Below, piece by piece: positions 1 through 8,418 of a stretch of DNA of 24,613 bases (position 1 is the first letter of the stretch; each line of letters begins with the position of its first letter). Source of the stretch: a virus; the IMG/VR virus record IMGVR_UViG_3300045971_000411, positions 1-24,613 of that record; one strand, written 5' to 3'. The notes under the pieces are model-generated. The model was not told the DNA's origin. It searched no databases and worked only from the letters and a program-made list of their open reading frames with translations. The translations under genes were made by a program, and so were the position numbers.

Positions 1-68
1 GTACTTAAATTAGGCGTTAACAACTCATTTATTGAATTGAATTTGCCCAGTCATTCTTTTAAGATAAG

Positions 69-115
69 TGGTAGGACGAGCGAGATTCGAACTCGCGACC
101 AACGGATTAAAAGTC
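69..115. repeat. Left attachment-site repeat (partial tRNA-Lys 3' end)
   Basis: A 47-bp stretch identical to 24487-24533. On the minus strand it reads as the 3' part of tRNA-Lys: anticodon loop from the TTT side, variable loop, T arm, acceptor strand and CCA. The flanking bases differ on both sides (68 vs 24486, 116 vs 24534), so the repeat ends are sharp. It is not a tRNA gene because the 5' half is absent. This is the host-side remnant left when the element entered the tRNA gene and supplied a new 3' end. Confidence 0.95.
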
Positions 116-223
116 GCACATTTCGCATATTTAACAACACGTTAGAATAAACTAGCGCACTCAAAACAACATGTTAGCATAAATATTGTATTCCTGTGTG
201 TTTTGGTCTGTGCCTGTTTTTTG

Positions 224-252
224 CTGCCCAATGTCCCGCCAGTGTCCCTTTG
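224..252. promoter_or_regulatory. Putative integrase arm-type sites, left end
   Basis: The ten bases TGTCCCGCCA at 232-241 recur exactly at 24420-24429 near the right att site, and a second TGTCCC follows at 243-248. Tyrosine integrases that use tRNA genes bind short repeats of this kind on both attP arms. The match is seen directly; the binding role is inferred from position. Confidence 0.45.
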
Positions 253-259
253 GCTGGAT

Positions 260-288
260 AGCACTCCTAAAATTAAGGAGTGCTTTTA
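260..288 (+). terminator. Terminator-like hairpin at the left end
   Basis: A 9-bp perfect stem (260-268 with 276-284) with a 7-nt loop is followed by TTTTA on the plus strand. It lies just past the 3' end of the long minus-strand operon. On the minus strand there is no T run, so it may mainly stop transcription coming from the left flank, or act weakly in both directions. Confidence 0.5.
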
Positions 289-334
289 GCGAGGGGGATC
301 CCTATTGAAATGCAGTCGTGTCAAAGGAAGCGAG

Positions 335-1120
335 TTAGCGCATCTCTGCCAGCAATTCACTCAAGATGTTTCCGGTATCTGCCTGAATGAAGGTTGCAAC
401 ATCGCGCAAAAGGAACAATCCCGGCTTGGCTGGCTGTATCCATCCGCTGCTTGATTCCGTCATGGTGCGCATAGTGAGATAACCGCCTGATTTGTTTTTT
501 CCGGTGCTGTCTTTCATGCGCACCATTCCGGCGTATGGGTCGGTCTTGTGATGTGGCTGCAGTCTGGGCACAAGGCCGGACTTAAGCCTTGCCATCGGGT
601 CGTTGTTTCCATTCCCCCATCGATACTGGTTGCGCGGTACCAGCCGCCCGTTGGCATTGGCTCCCATGAAAGAACCAGTGATTTGGCTCATGTTCAATTT
701 TTGCGCATGGGCATAAATCGCCGGAGGCATTGCGGGCGCGTTTACGCCGCTTCCGGGTGTGTTGTGTCGAATGGGGATGGTGAGGTACCGCTTACCTTCC
801 TTGGTCAGCTTCGTGCGCACACTGGTTTGAAGCATTTGCTTCATGTCGTAAGCTGGGCGGCCTTCCTCAATCTGGCGGGCGTTCTTGAAAGACGAATGCA
901 CCACTGCGCTCGCATCGCCGTCGAAGTCCCAGTTGATTGAGCCGACATACTCGCTGCGTTCATCTGGCCTGATACCTGGTGCAAGCTTCACTGAGTTTCG
1001 CCAGCACTGCGCCAATTGCTCGGAAACACGCCCAACGGCCGCATTGGCGAACTCGTTGGTTTTGATGCCTGCATCTTCAAGCGCGGCGGCGAGTGGCGAA
1101 AGATCAATAATGAGGTTCAT
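335..1120 (-). CDS. Putative neck/tail-completion-type structural protein
   Basis: 261 residues. A segment around residues 95-135 resembles phage proteins of the HK97 gp10/tail-completion kind: a GKRYLTIPIRH stretch followed by NTPGSG and a proline-rich stretch, then a conserved-looking RNQYRWG near residue 162. The C-terminal half is rich in Gly and Ser with no membrane segment. It is the last gene of the minus-strand virion module and overlaps the upstream gene by 17 nt. The Shine-Dalgarno is weak, so translation may depend on coupling. The family call comes from pattern recall only; a minor capsid or tail-terminator role is equally possible. Confidence 0.5.
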   Translation of the reverse strand: MNLIIDLSPLAAALEDAGIKTNEFANAAVGRVSEQLAQCWRNSVKLAPGIRPDERSEYVGSINWDFDGDASAVVHSSFKNARQIEEGRPAYDMKQMLQTSVRTKLTKEGKRYLTIPIRHNTPGSGVNAPAMPPAIYAHAQKLNMSQITGSFMGANANGRLVPRNQYRWGNGNNDPMARLKSGLVPRLQPHHKTDPYAGMVRMKDSTGKNKSGGYLTMRTMTESSSGWIQPAKPGLFLLRDVATFIQADTGNILSELLAEMR

Positions 1121-1430
1121 GTGATTGTTTCAAATTGAGGTCAGAAAATAATGGTGTCTGCATGAGGGTGTTTGGCTTGCGCAGTCTGACCGCTTCTACC
1201 ACGGCCTGAATGCTTCCATCGCGAAACATTGAAGACAAGCTCTGTGTCAACACTCTGTTGAAAGTGTGCTCGTCTCGCTCTTCATAACTCAAGTAAGGGT
1301 GTGCAACAATCTCAACATCTGGAAAATTCTTCACCAGTTTTGATACTCGTTGCTGGTACCCGTCTGGTGATTCGGTTTCCCAAGATTGAACGTGTAGTCT
1401 AAGGCCGGATGGTTCAGTAGCTGTTTGCAT
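1104..1430 (-). CDS. Hypothetical protein (108 aa)
   Basis: The frame is open to 1502, but the start at 1430 is chosen because an AAGGAG lies about 10 nt upstream and the longer version would overlap the zinc-ribbon gene by almost 90 nt. A TTG at 1433 is an alternative start. The product is mixed helix and strand with charged residues and no membrane segment or signal peptide. I do not recognise a family. It is coupled on both sides (16-17 nt overlaps) inside the run of small genes that ends the virion operon. Confidence 0.6.
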   Translation of the reverse strand: MQTATEPSGLRLHVQSWETESPDGYQQRVSKLVKNFPDVEIVAHPYLSYEERDEHTFNRVLTQSLSSMFRDGSIQAVVEAVRLRKPNTLMQTPLFSDLNLKQSHEPHY

Positions 1431-1743
1431 CAATGCGACTCTCCTTCGGAAGTGTGGCCATGTGGATTTTGTTGCTGTAGTTTCTTGATCCTTCATCATC
1501 AATCATGACTACGACGTGATGAGCGTTCTGAGGCGATAGGTCAGGATTCTTAACGCATTTGATGAGTGATTTCACGCCGGAAGGGAAGGTGTGCCCGCAA
1601 AAGCACATTTGCAAATGATCCTCTGCGGAACGCTCGCAATTCGGGCACCAGATAACGATGTCGCCATCATCATTCTCAACCTTCAATAATCGCCCGCTTC
1701 CACAATGTCGGCATAGGTGGTGCAGCGGTTTTATGATTTCCAT
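1414..1743 (-). CDS. Small zinc-ribbon protein
   Basis: 110 residues from the ATG at 1743, which has a GGAG seven nt upstream; the frame extends to 1881 but that would run through the gene before it. The N-terminal half has CRHCG and then CPNC about 20 residues on, a classic C-x2-C / C-x2-C zinc ribbon, plus a further CFCG. Such proteins are common near phage packaging and regulatory genes and often bind nucleic acid. The C-terminal half has no recognised domain. The substrate or partner is unknown. Confidence 0.65.
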   Translation of the reverse strand: MEIIKPLHHLCRHCGSGRLLKVENDDGDIVIWCPNCERSAEDHLQMCFCGHTFPSGVKSLIKCVKNPDLSPQNAHHVVVMIDDEGSRNYSNKIHMATLPKESRIDANSY

Positions 1744-1765
1744 GCGAAGGCTCCAGTTTGCGTAA

Positions 1766-1993
1766 TTAGCAGGCGGCTTCCAGCTCGGTGTAAATGTCAA
1801 AGGTGCTTTGATCTTCAAGGGATAGTGTCTCGCGACCGTCGCCCCTTTCGATTGCAGCTTTGACTCGGGTAATCGATTCATTTATGGTTTTGATTTCTTC
1901 GGGTGTCAGTCGTACACATTTTGAGCCGGGCCCGGTTGGGCTGAGGTGTAGCCTACTTTCGATCTTGGATAGTCGGCGTTTAAGCGTTTTCAT
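1766..1993 (-). CDS. Small helical protein with RRLxKxE start, copy 2
   Basis: 75 residues, largely charged helix. The beginning MKTLKRRLSKIESRLH closely parallels the start of the gene before it (MSILDRRLGKLEQQIF), so the two look like paralogues or share an interaction motif. It overlaps that gene by 14 nt, which points to translational coupling; its own Shine-Dalgarno is weak. No known domain. A structural adaptor or scaffold role is only a guess from the location. Confidence 0.6.
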   Translation of the reverse strand: MKTLKRRLSKIESRLHLSPTGPGSKCVRLTPEEIKTINESITRVKAAIERGDGRETLSLEDQSTFDIYTELEAAC

Positions 1994-2171
1994 GATTTCT
2001 CATTTCATCCATGAACAAAGCTTCTATTTGCTCGTTTGTCGCGTCCACTGGCAACCCCATAACCTCGAATAGCTGCTCTTCTGTCCAGTCGCGAATGTCT
2101 TTTGGATAAACCTTATTCTTTGGGAAAATCTGTTGCTCAAGTTTTCCCAGTCGCCTATCTAAAATGCTCAT
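1980..2171 (-). CDS. Small helical protein with RRLxKxE start, copy 1
   Basis: 63 residues from the ATG at 2171. The frame is open to 2282, but the longer form would overlap the preceding gene by 100 nt. The start MSILDRRLGKLEQQIF resembles the start of the next gene. The rest is acidic and helical (WTEEQLFEV...). A GAG about 12 nt upstream is a modest ribosome site. Function unknown. Confidence 0.6.
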   Translation of the reverse strand: MSILDRRLGKLEQQIFPKNKVYPKDIRDWTEEQLFEVMGLPVDATNEQIEALFMDEMRNHENA

Positions 2172-2181
2172 TTCACAATTC

Positions 2182-2412
2182 TCACTTTTCTTTACCTCGC
2201 GCTGCGGCTTCCGCTTCCGCTTTGTGCAACTTAGCGTAAAGGGCTGGTGATGCTCGTTCGGCGATAAGCAAATCAATCTCATGTATGGAAAAGTCCGTGA
2301 AGTCGATCACTGGCTCGCCTGCGCACAGGAGTTCCAATTCCTCAGTACTCATAGCCGCGATGAGGGCGTCCTGCGCACCTATCAGCGAGCGGCGTTGTGC
2401 TCTTGTAGCCAT
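2182..2412 (-). CDS. Hypothetical small helical protein
   Basis: 76 residues. The N-terminus is basic (MATRAQRRS), the middle is acidic and ends in an Ala/Glu/Lys-rich helix. The gene overlaps the end of the DUF5681-like gene by 31 nt and is followed 10 nt later by the next start. It is a convincing member of the operon by spacing and frame use, but I recognise no family. Confidence 0.6.
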   Translation of the reverse strand: MATRAQRRSLIGAQDALIAAMSTEELELLCAGEPVIDFTDFSIHEIDLLIAERASPALYAKLHKAEAEAAARGKEK

Positions 2413-2804
2413 TTTTCGATTGTCTCCAGTCTCTCGGTGATTTCGGATTGTTCTACCAGCTTGCTTTGTGCCATGAGTACATCAAGCGCCGATTTGGCTT
2501 GGTCTGGCGAACATTCCCCTTTGTTCATAGCGGTGATGAGGCGTTCGCCGCGTTCTGCCAGTGTGCCGGTCGTTGCAATCTTTATGTTGTCACTGGTCGG
2601 CCTCAAAGCAGGTACGCAGCGGTCAATGATGATCTTGGCCGCTTGCATGTCTCCGTTCTTGGCCGCTTCCACTAGTTTCTTTACGATCTCAGGTAAAGAC
2701 TTTTCAGCCAGAAAGCGAAAACGCGCCCGGGACGTTTTCCCCACAGGCTTGCCGCGTGTATTGCCGCTCCGGCCCTTGGTGAACGATGTCGATGATTTCG
2801 CCAT
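2382..2804 (-). CDS. DUF5681-like phage protein
   Basis: 140 residues. The N-terminus, F-x-K-G-R-S-G-N-T-R-G-K-P-V-G at about residues 8-22, matches the short Gly/Asn/Arg/Pro-rich motif typical of the DUF5681 family, which is frequent in phage and mobile-element small proteins, often close to packaging genes. The rest is helical with a Glu-rich C-terminal coiled coil. It begins in a TAATG overlap with the tape-measure stop codon, so the two are coupled. A small-terminase-like role has to be considered because no terminase is otherwise visible, but nothing in the sequence proves it. Confidence 0.6.
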   Translation of the reverse strand: MAKSSTSFTKGRSGNTRGKPVGKTSRARFRFLAEKSLPEIVKKLVEAAKNGDMQAAKIIIDRCVPALRPTSDNIKIATTGTLAERGERLITAMNKGECSPDQAKSALDVLMAQSKLVEQSEITERLETIEKWLQEHNAAR

Positions 2805-5614
2805 TATTGTTGCTTGCCTGTTGCGACCTTGAAGCCCGCTGGTGTCGCCGGTTCAACAAAAAAGCTGAATGGCTCTGCCACTTGCTTGCCTTTGGAATCG
2901 AATAGCATGACTCTATGTTCAACCACGGAGTTTCCAGAGCCGCCATTGCCAGCCCCAGCGTTACGCCGTGCGCCGATGTGCATCGGGTCGTTTGGAATAT
3001 CGCCAGTGAATCCTTCATTGACTGCGAACTTATTGAACGCGATTACGTCATCCCTGCGACCATTTTTTGAACGCACGTCAGCTGCATTGCCAGTGAAATG
3101 ATCGGAGTGTTCAGCAACGGGAATGTTAATACCGCGCCGCTTGTAATCCTCGCGGATTGCGTCTTGTTCCTCTTTTGTCCGGGCACCGCTTTCCAGCTCA
3201 ATTTGCCTGTTCGGGTTTGCCAAGTTCCATTTTTCCAACAGTGGAGAAAATTCTCCTCTGAATGACGACGAAAGGCTTCCCATCATTTGATCTTGAGTTT
3301 TTGCCAGCGGTAAGAAACTTGATCGCGCTTGTGACAGTTGGGCAGCCCTTCTATCGGCTTCCTCTTTCTTTCCTTGCTCGATTAATCTCTTACCCTCTTT
3401 GTAGTCAGCAGGGTTTCCGCTTCGCAATAATGCGAATCCACTCGCCAATGATTGGTTGGCCTCATCGGGTGTCACTATTGATGCGTGTGTATTAGGCTTT
3501 TTAGCTACCAACTCCTTGTCGTATTTTGCATCTGCCTCTTCGGTTAGCTGCCTACGTAAAGCATTGGCTCTAGCCGCATCGCGACCAAATTTGATGTCGC
3601 CATTCTTATCACCAAATTTAGCTCTAACCTCTGTGTCGATTTCTGCATATCTGGGGGCCAAAGCAACATCTTTTTCGTGTTTTGCCCACTCGTCCCCTTT
3701 TCCGAATCCCATCAGCATAACTTCGCGCAAAGCATCAACCTTTGGCAGCAATGCACTTGCCAGCTTAGTGATTTCATTTTTCATGTCTGCGGTATTTTGG
3801 CGCACCGCCTTGCCGTCATCGATCAGGCTTCTATCCTCGTTGAGTTTGATGATCGCCTGCCGAAGTTGCTCTTCGTTGTCGGATTTCAATGCACCATGGA
3901 GGCTTGCTTTTTCCTTGTCTGAAAGCGCCTTGTCGTACCCCTCACCTCTGATTAGCTTTTCGGCCTCGGCTTGCAGTTCGTCCTTGTTGCTACCCAGTAG
4001 CGCGCCCATGTGCATGAACTTGCCGGAATCGAGTTTGCCAACCTTGACCCCCATCCCTTGAAGCCGATCTTGCATTGCTGGAGAGCCGCCCGCGCCGTTC
4101 GCGTAGTAAGCTTTATCGAACTTGCGGAATTCCGTTTGCTCCATGCCAAAGACGCGCGCACCGGACAATTCATATTCGCTCGTGCCTCGCTGAAATCGGC
4201 CAAGCTGCTGCATCATTATGTCTTGGTTGGGTCGGTCTGCATTCCCACTTGCCAGCACTCTCCTGGCACTGGCTTTGCGTTCTTCTGTTGCGCGGGGGTC
4301 ATCGAGAATTTCCTGCGCAGTTTTGCGAGAGGTACCCATCGCTCCACCGGCGGTATAAAGCTGCATATCGGCTGCGCTAAACTCATTTCCGAAGGCAGAC
4401 ATGTACGCCCCAAGCTTGAAGGTATCCGTGGCTGCATCGCCGTGCGCCCTAATGCTTGAATCCGCCTTGCCCATGAGTGATGCGGATCCTTGCACGTCCA
4501 ATCCGGGAACTCTCATGCTCGCAAGGTTCGAGAGGAAATCGGTGTAGCCCACAACGTTTGGCGCTTGCAGCGAGGCACGCGCCGTGGCTTGAGCAAAGTT
4601 GGCAATGGCGCTCAACACCTCGTCACCCTTACTGCTCATGCCCCCCTTGTTGATCCCGTCGGCAATCGTCATCGCCAACTTGCGCGAATCTGCTTCGTTT
4701 GCGGTAGCGTGAGTATTGCGCAGCGTGCTCATCGCCTCCACGCCCTGTGTCGGGTCTAAGCCCAGCGAACGCGAAAAACCAGATGCAAGCCGGACTTCGG
4801 CAGCAAGTGATCCTGCGTCCTTGCCTAGCATGTTGGCATTGTGTGAGAAATGCTTGGCAAGCTTTACGGACTCTTGATAGGTAATTCCCATGCCTGAAGC
4901 TGCAGCTCGAGTCGATTCGCGTAGTAAATTGAAATCGGTTCTCGTGGCCCCAAGGCTATGGCGCAAGTCGGTTACGCCTATCGCCTCTTCTTTTGCATCG
5001 CCCAATCCATTGCCGACAACACCGCCGACCAAGCCGCCCAGCGCGCCGCCGATCATTGCACCCGGTAAGCCAAATGCACCGCCAACCATGCCACCAAATG
5101 CGCTACCAGCTGTCGCCAAGCCATTGCCACCAGAGCCGCCCGTCATCAGGCCGCCGGCCATACCAGCGACTGCACTGGCAAGATTACCGCTATATTTTGA
5201 TTTTGTTGGTGTCAGAAGCGATGCTTCGCGGTGTTGTTTCTTCAGCGTCTGCGTGGTCTCTTCAATCGCTTTCTGATTGATTTCCTCTGTTTCCTGGATA
5301 TGAGTTTTCCCGCTACTGCTAAGTAGCAACTTCGATGCGTCTGACCTTTTCTGCGTTAATTCTTTGAGCGCCGATTCGGCTTCTTCAGTTCCAATCCCGA
5401 GTTGCTTCTTCTCTTGAATCTTCTTGTGCAATACATTCAGCGCCGCCGTGGTTTGGTTAATCTGCTGATTGAACTTGTCTGTGTCTACCTTGAGTACGCC
5501 GCCGCTCATGCTTTGGGATAGCACTTCGGCACTCTTCGCGGCATCAGCCAGCGCGGCATTCAGTCCGCCAAGGTCGGCATCGGCCTTGACGTTGATCTTT
5601 ATATTTTCAGTCAT
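2804..5614 (-). CDS. Tail tape-measure protein with C-terminal M15-type peptidase
   Basis: 936 residues. The N-terminal 130 residues are coiled coil with heptads, followed at about 145-205 by Gly/Ala-rich hydrophobic stretches (repeated AGGL, GGAFG, GGLVGG) typical of tape measures that enter the membrane during DNA ejection. Long helical stretches follow. Near the C-terminus is a peptidase M15-like site: HFTGNAAD (H839, D846) and DPMH (H879), matching the H-x6-D ... H zinc ligands of D-Ala-D-Ala peptidases and endolysins. The protein would set tail length and locally cut peptidoglycan. An AAGGAG sits 7 nt before the start. Upstream is the probable tail chaperone, the usual order in phages. 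It is intact over its full length. Confidence 0.85.
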   Translation of the reverse strand: MTENIKINVKADADLGGLNAALADAAKSAEVLSQSMSGGVLKVDTDKFNQQINQTTAALNVLHKKIQEKKQLGIGTEEAESALKELTQKRSDASKLLLSSSGKTHIQETEEINQKAIEETTQTLKKQHREASLLTPTKSKYSGNLASAVAGMAGGLMTGGSGGNGLATAGSAFGGMVGGAFGLPGAMIGGALGGLVGGVVGNGLGDAKEEAIGVTDLRHSLGATRTDFNLLRESTRAAASGMGITYQESVKLAKHFSHNANMLGKDAGSLAAEVRLASGFSRSLGLDPTQGVEAMSTLRNTHATANEADSRKLAMTIADGINKGGMSSKGDEVLSAIANFAQATARASLQAPNVVGYTDFLSNLASMRVPGLDVQGSASLMGKADSSIRAHGDAATDTFKLGAYMSAFGNEFSAADMQLYTAGGAMGTSRKTAQEILDDPRATEERKASARRVLASGNADRPNQDIMMQQLGRFQRGTSEYELSGARVFGMEQTEFRKFDKAYYANGAGGSPAMQDRLQGMGVKVGKLDSGKFMHMGALLGSNKDELQAEAEKLIRGEGYDKALSDKEKASLHGALKSDNEEQLRQAIIKLNEDRSLIDDGKAVRQNTADMKNEITKLASALLPKVDALREVMLMGFGKGDEWAKHEKDVALAPRYAEIDTEVRAKFGDKNGDIKFGRDAARANALRRQLTEEADAKYDKELVAKKPNTHASIVTPDEANQSLASGFALLRSGNPADYKEGKRLIEQGKKEEADRRAAQLSQARSSFLPLAKTQDQMMGSLSSSFRGEFSPLLEKWNLANPNRQIELESGARTKEEQDAIREDYKRRGINIPVAEHSDHFTGNAADVRSKNGRRDDVIAFNKFAVNEGFTGDIPNDPMHIGARRNAGAGNGGSGNSVVEHRVMLFDSKGKQVAEPFSFFVEPATPAGFKVATGKQQ

Positions 5615-5644
5615 TGATGATCTCCTTCCACACGATTACTTGAA

Positions 5645-5974
5645 TTACTTGTTAGGTTGGCGGCGAAAAGAGAATTCCTTTTCTGATAGCAGATTAGCCA
5701 GCTCTAGGATTTTCTCTTTATTGGAGTTCCAGTCAATCGCAGATGCGTCCTCCCATCCTTTCGGACAAGAGACAATCAGTATTTGATAGGCCGCCGTAAA
5801 CCCACACATTTTGTCCAACTCATAATCTCCTTCACCATCACCACTTAGCTTTCGCATAGCCACCAGAAAAGTAGCACGAATTTTTATCATGTCGCCCATC
5901 TTGCGACGGGCAAAAACGAATTCCCCTACTTCAGGAAGCGGGATGCTGAAATCTGTTTCTGCTGCTGCTCTCAT
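5645..5974 (-). CDS. Putative tail assembly chaperone
   Basis: 109 residues from the ATG at 5974, preceded by a purine-rich ribosome site; the frame is open to 6025 but that overlaps the spike gene. The start AAAETDFSIPLPEVGEF and the compact helical body resemble the small proteins encoded just before tape measures, which hold the tape measure during tail assembly. The position, directly before a tape-measure gene with a 30-nt gap, is the main evidence. I see no second frame that would mark a -1 frameshift product. Confidence 0.55.
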   Translation of the reverse strand: MRAAAETDFSIPLPEVGEFVFARRKMGDMIKIRATFLVAMRKLSGDGEGDYELDKMCGFTAAYQILIVSCPKGWEDASAIDWNSNKEKILELANLLSEKEFSFRRQPNK

Positions 5975-6017
5975 GTTTTCTTTCTTTCGATTTAAGAATT
6001 GATACTTCCAGTTGCTT

Positions 6018-6823
6018 TCATACACACGCTTTTACTGTTGCCGATACGTTCCCGTGTGGCGCACCTGTGAATGCGCAAATACAATCACCGTTCACTACGC
6101 CCTTCATTTGTCCACCAGTGTCCAAGTCAATTGCAGACGCTTTAACTGTTGCCTTGCCGCCCGCAATAACCTTTGCCGTGCCCGCTGCATTTACTTCGAC
6201 ATTAGCCCCGGACGTTACTGTGGCATTGCCCGTTGCATTGACTGACACGGTTGTCGCAGTAGTGATGGTGATCGCGCCGTCTGGCGCAATATCCAATGTG
6301 GCTTTACCGCCGGCCTGCTCGATGTGCAGATGAACCGGCTTGTCAGTGTTGCGCTTGATCTGCCACTTCTCGCCGTGGCTCTTCGGTGCCAAGTCTTCGT
6401 GGGCTGTGTCTGTGGCGATGCGGATGAACAGGCCGGACGGATGGCGCAGTTCCATGTTCCCGTCTTTGTCGATAGTGTGGTACACGTCGGAGGCGTGCCG
6501 ATTCATCATTCGCTCGTCATCTTTCAAACGAAGCTGCGAGGTTTGCGGATGAAGGAAGCCGATGACAACAGGGAGGTCGCTATAAAACGCCACGACCGCG
6601 ATAACGCCACGACCGCGATAACGCCACGGTCGCTATTTGTTTTCGGCAGTCCGGTAACGCTGTCCACCGCCCCCGGCTTTGGCAGATCGCTCAAGCCGCT
6701 ATCGGAAGACGCGGATGAGGACATGACGCGCACCGCCCGAAACAAGCGCCCATCCCCAGACATTTTTAAATCAACGGTGTGGCTCTTCCAGTCCACCGCT
6801 ACGACTCGTGCAAAATCAATCAT
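6018..6823 (-). pseudogene. Baseplate/tail spike protein, gpV-like, frameshifted
   Basis: Two overlapping frames belong to one gene. The first (6823 to 6524) has an OB-fold-like start (MIDFARVVAVDW..., then LPKPGAVDSV); the second (6593 to 6018) continues with DLPVVIGFLHPQTSQL and a beta-helix of Thr/Val/Ala repeats (about residues 100-165 of that frame), ending in a Cys-rich tip. Phage P2 gpV and Mu gp45 have this layout and form the membrane-piercing spike. A 17-bp direct duplication lies at the junction. Removing one copy restores a single 262-residue frame that reads GVIAVVAFYSDLPVVIGFL, just what the family requires. As it stands, the first frame ends after 99 residues. The start overlaps the hub gene by ATGA. 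Confidence 0.8.
6586..6628. repeat. 17-bp tandem duplication in the spike gene
   Basis: Two full copies of the 17-bp unit AACGCCACGACCGCGAT (6586-6602 and 6603-6619) are followed by a 9-nt partial third copy (6620-6628). The unit is not a multiple of three, so gaining or losing one copy changes the reading frame of the spike gene. Confidence 0.95.
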
Positions 6824-8319
6824 CGAATACCTCCTACATTCAGTTCTTTCAAGTACGGGCTGACACTGTTGCTTGCGCGGTTGATGAAGTCTGTTCCGCG
6901 CTCGTAATTGATCGTGGTGAAATATCCTTGGAATGGCACAAAGTCATGGTCAACGCTGACCACATAGAACCAGCTTTCATTTACGCCACCGCGCGTGGAA
7001 GTGATGAATCGCCCCGCCTTAATCTTCTCGTTTCCACGTACACGCATCGTGCCCGACTCAAACACCACGTTATCCTTGTTTAAGTCGGCAAGGAGATTGC
7101 GGCGCTTTTTTGCCCACTCAATCGGTGTCATTTTGTTTTTGGCGATTACTTCAGGCGTGCCGGTATCTGAATCGGGAACTTCGGACTCGGCACCCAGTTT
7201 GTATTCGATGTGCATCTTCCTGAAGCCGTACCGATCCATTCCGCTGTTGGGATATAGCCGCTTGTCTTCGGTCAAGGCTTGCTGGGCTTGCAGCATCTGC
7301 ACGCCGTCATTGGTCAGCACCCATTTGGTGTTGGCCGACCAATACCAATTCGCTACGCCCTTGTCAGAGCGCATGGAGGTGATGTTTTGAATATCCTCTC
7401 CGGGAATATCCAGAGCCGGAGTGTCATGGCCTGGTGAAGGTGTGACGATGCCCATGATGGATTTGCCGCTTACGTCATGGAACGGCAGCGGACGCAGGAT
7501 CAATGAAACCTCATCCTCGTTGTCTTCGATGAACATTTCGTTGTACGGGCCCACATCGAACAACGTGGACATCATGGAATACAACGACACATCACTAAAT
7601 GCGTTCAGGGTGTATGGAGATATTGAGCCTTCTATTGTCACGTAGGGCACAAACCCCTTGGAGATAACAGGCTCGCCACTGGTATTTTGCAGACGTGCCA
7701 AAAATGGATTGAGCACTTCGGCCACAATCTCTTTGAAAAAGGTCTTCGCAAACTGCGTGACCATCTTCTTGTCTTGTAGGTATTTATCGAAGAACCGGAA
7801 TTCAGTCAGCGTCGATTCACCAGTTGCAGCAACTTGAAGGTAGTAAATGATGAAAATCTGCCAGAGCTTTCCAAGGTCTTGCCCGGTGATGACAACCTTG
7901 CGGACTGGCTTGCCATCATTCCCCATTGATTCATCGCGGCGGATCTCTGACACCAGCCCGCGCATCACGATAGGCGGGCGGCCACCATTCTTGTCTTTGT
8001 AGAGCTTGTCCGCCGCATCGTGACAAAACCGAATCTCTACCAAGTCCATCGGTTCAATCAGTGCGTAGAGCGATTCCATAAGCTCCGGGTGCATCTTGTC
8101 AGCAAGGGTGATAGCGAAGGCACCAGCGGGTTCGCGCACGCTCTTGCTGGTACGCACACCGCCAGCCTCCCCCAAGTATGGCTTGAGGTCTATGCGCTGT
8201 ACTTTGTATCGCTCATCAACCTTTGCACCTTGTCGATTGCCGTCATTGTCAAAGCTCATGCCTGTGCGGTTGATTGTCTTGATGAGCGTGACTTCGATTT
8301 GTGGGTGATAGACTTTCAT
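6820..8319 (-). CDS. Tail hub / gpD-like baseplate protein
   Basis: 499 residues, close to the size of tail hub proteins that join the tube to the spike (Mu gp44, T4 gp27, P2 gpD classes). Visible features are a beta-rich N-terminus, a VMRGLVSEIRRDE segment, a VVITGQDLGKLW segment near residue 145, typical of hub proteins, and a C-terminal half ending in FYVVSVDHDFVPFQGYFTTI, a common beta-hairpin ending of the family. The neighbour is the spike gene, starting in an ATGA overlap, as expected for a hub-spike pair. AAAGGG precedes the start. The frame is intact. Confidence 0.75.
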   Translation of the reverse strand: MKVYHPQIEVTLIKTINRTGMSFDNDGNRQGAKVDERYKVQRIDLKPYLGEAGGVRTSKSVREPAGAFAITLADKMHPELMESLYALIEPMDLVEIRFCHDAADKLYKDKNGGRPPIVMRGLVSEIRRDESMGNDGKPVRKVVITGQDLGKLWQIFIIYYLQVAATGESTLTEFRFFDKYLQDKKMVTQFAKTFFKEIVAEVLNPFLARLQNTSGEPVISKGFVPYVTIEGSISPYTLNAFSDVSLYSMMSTLFDVGPYNEMFIEDNEDEVSLILRPLPFHDVSGKSIMGIVTPSPGHDTPALDIPGEDIQNITSMRSDKGVANWYWSANTKWVLTNDGVQMLQAQQALTEDKRLYPNSGMDRYGFRKMHIEYKLGAESEVPDSDTGTPEVIAKNKMTPIEWAKKRRNLLADLNKDNVVFESGTMRVRGNEKIKAGRFITSTRGGVNESWFYVVSVDHDFVPFQGYFTTINYERGTDFINRASNSVSPYLKELNVGGIR

Positions 8320-8418
8320 GTATTCCCTTTAAGTATCTGGTTGAGCCCTGTTTTCGAACGGTGATAAATCAGGGCTGCTTGCCGTCAGTACCGTAATGCA
8401 CCGCTGGGTGTTGGCGGT

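Noticed and set aside
69-115. A second tRNA-Lys gene
   Set aside because: Only the 3' half is present; there is no D arm or 5' acceptor strand.
548-1124. Plus-strand frames of 130 and 79 codons
   Set aside because: They are antisense to the gp10-like gene and lack start signals.
3456-4061. A 201-codon plus-strand frame
   Set aside because: It lies opposite the tape-measure coding sequence, is Ser-rich from antisense codon bias, and has no ribosome site or family resemblance.
6524-6593. Programmed ribosomal frameshift in the spike gene
   Set aside because: There is no slippery heptamer and the overlap is fully explained by a 17-bp duplication.
8344-8376. Terminator between the hub gene and the small gene upstream
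   Set aside because: The stem is 7 bp with a 19-nt loop and no T run on either strand; the downstream gene needs transcription through it.
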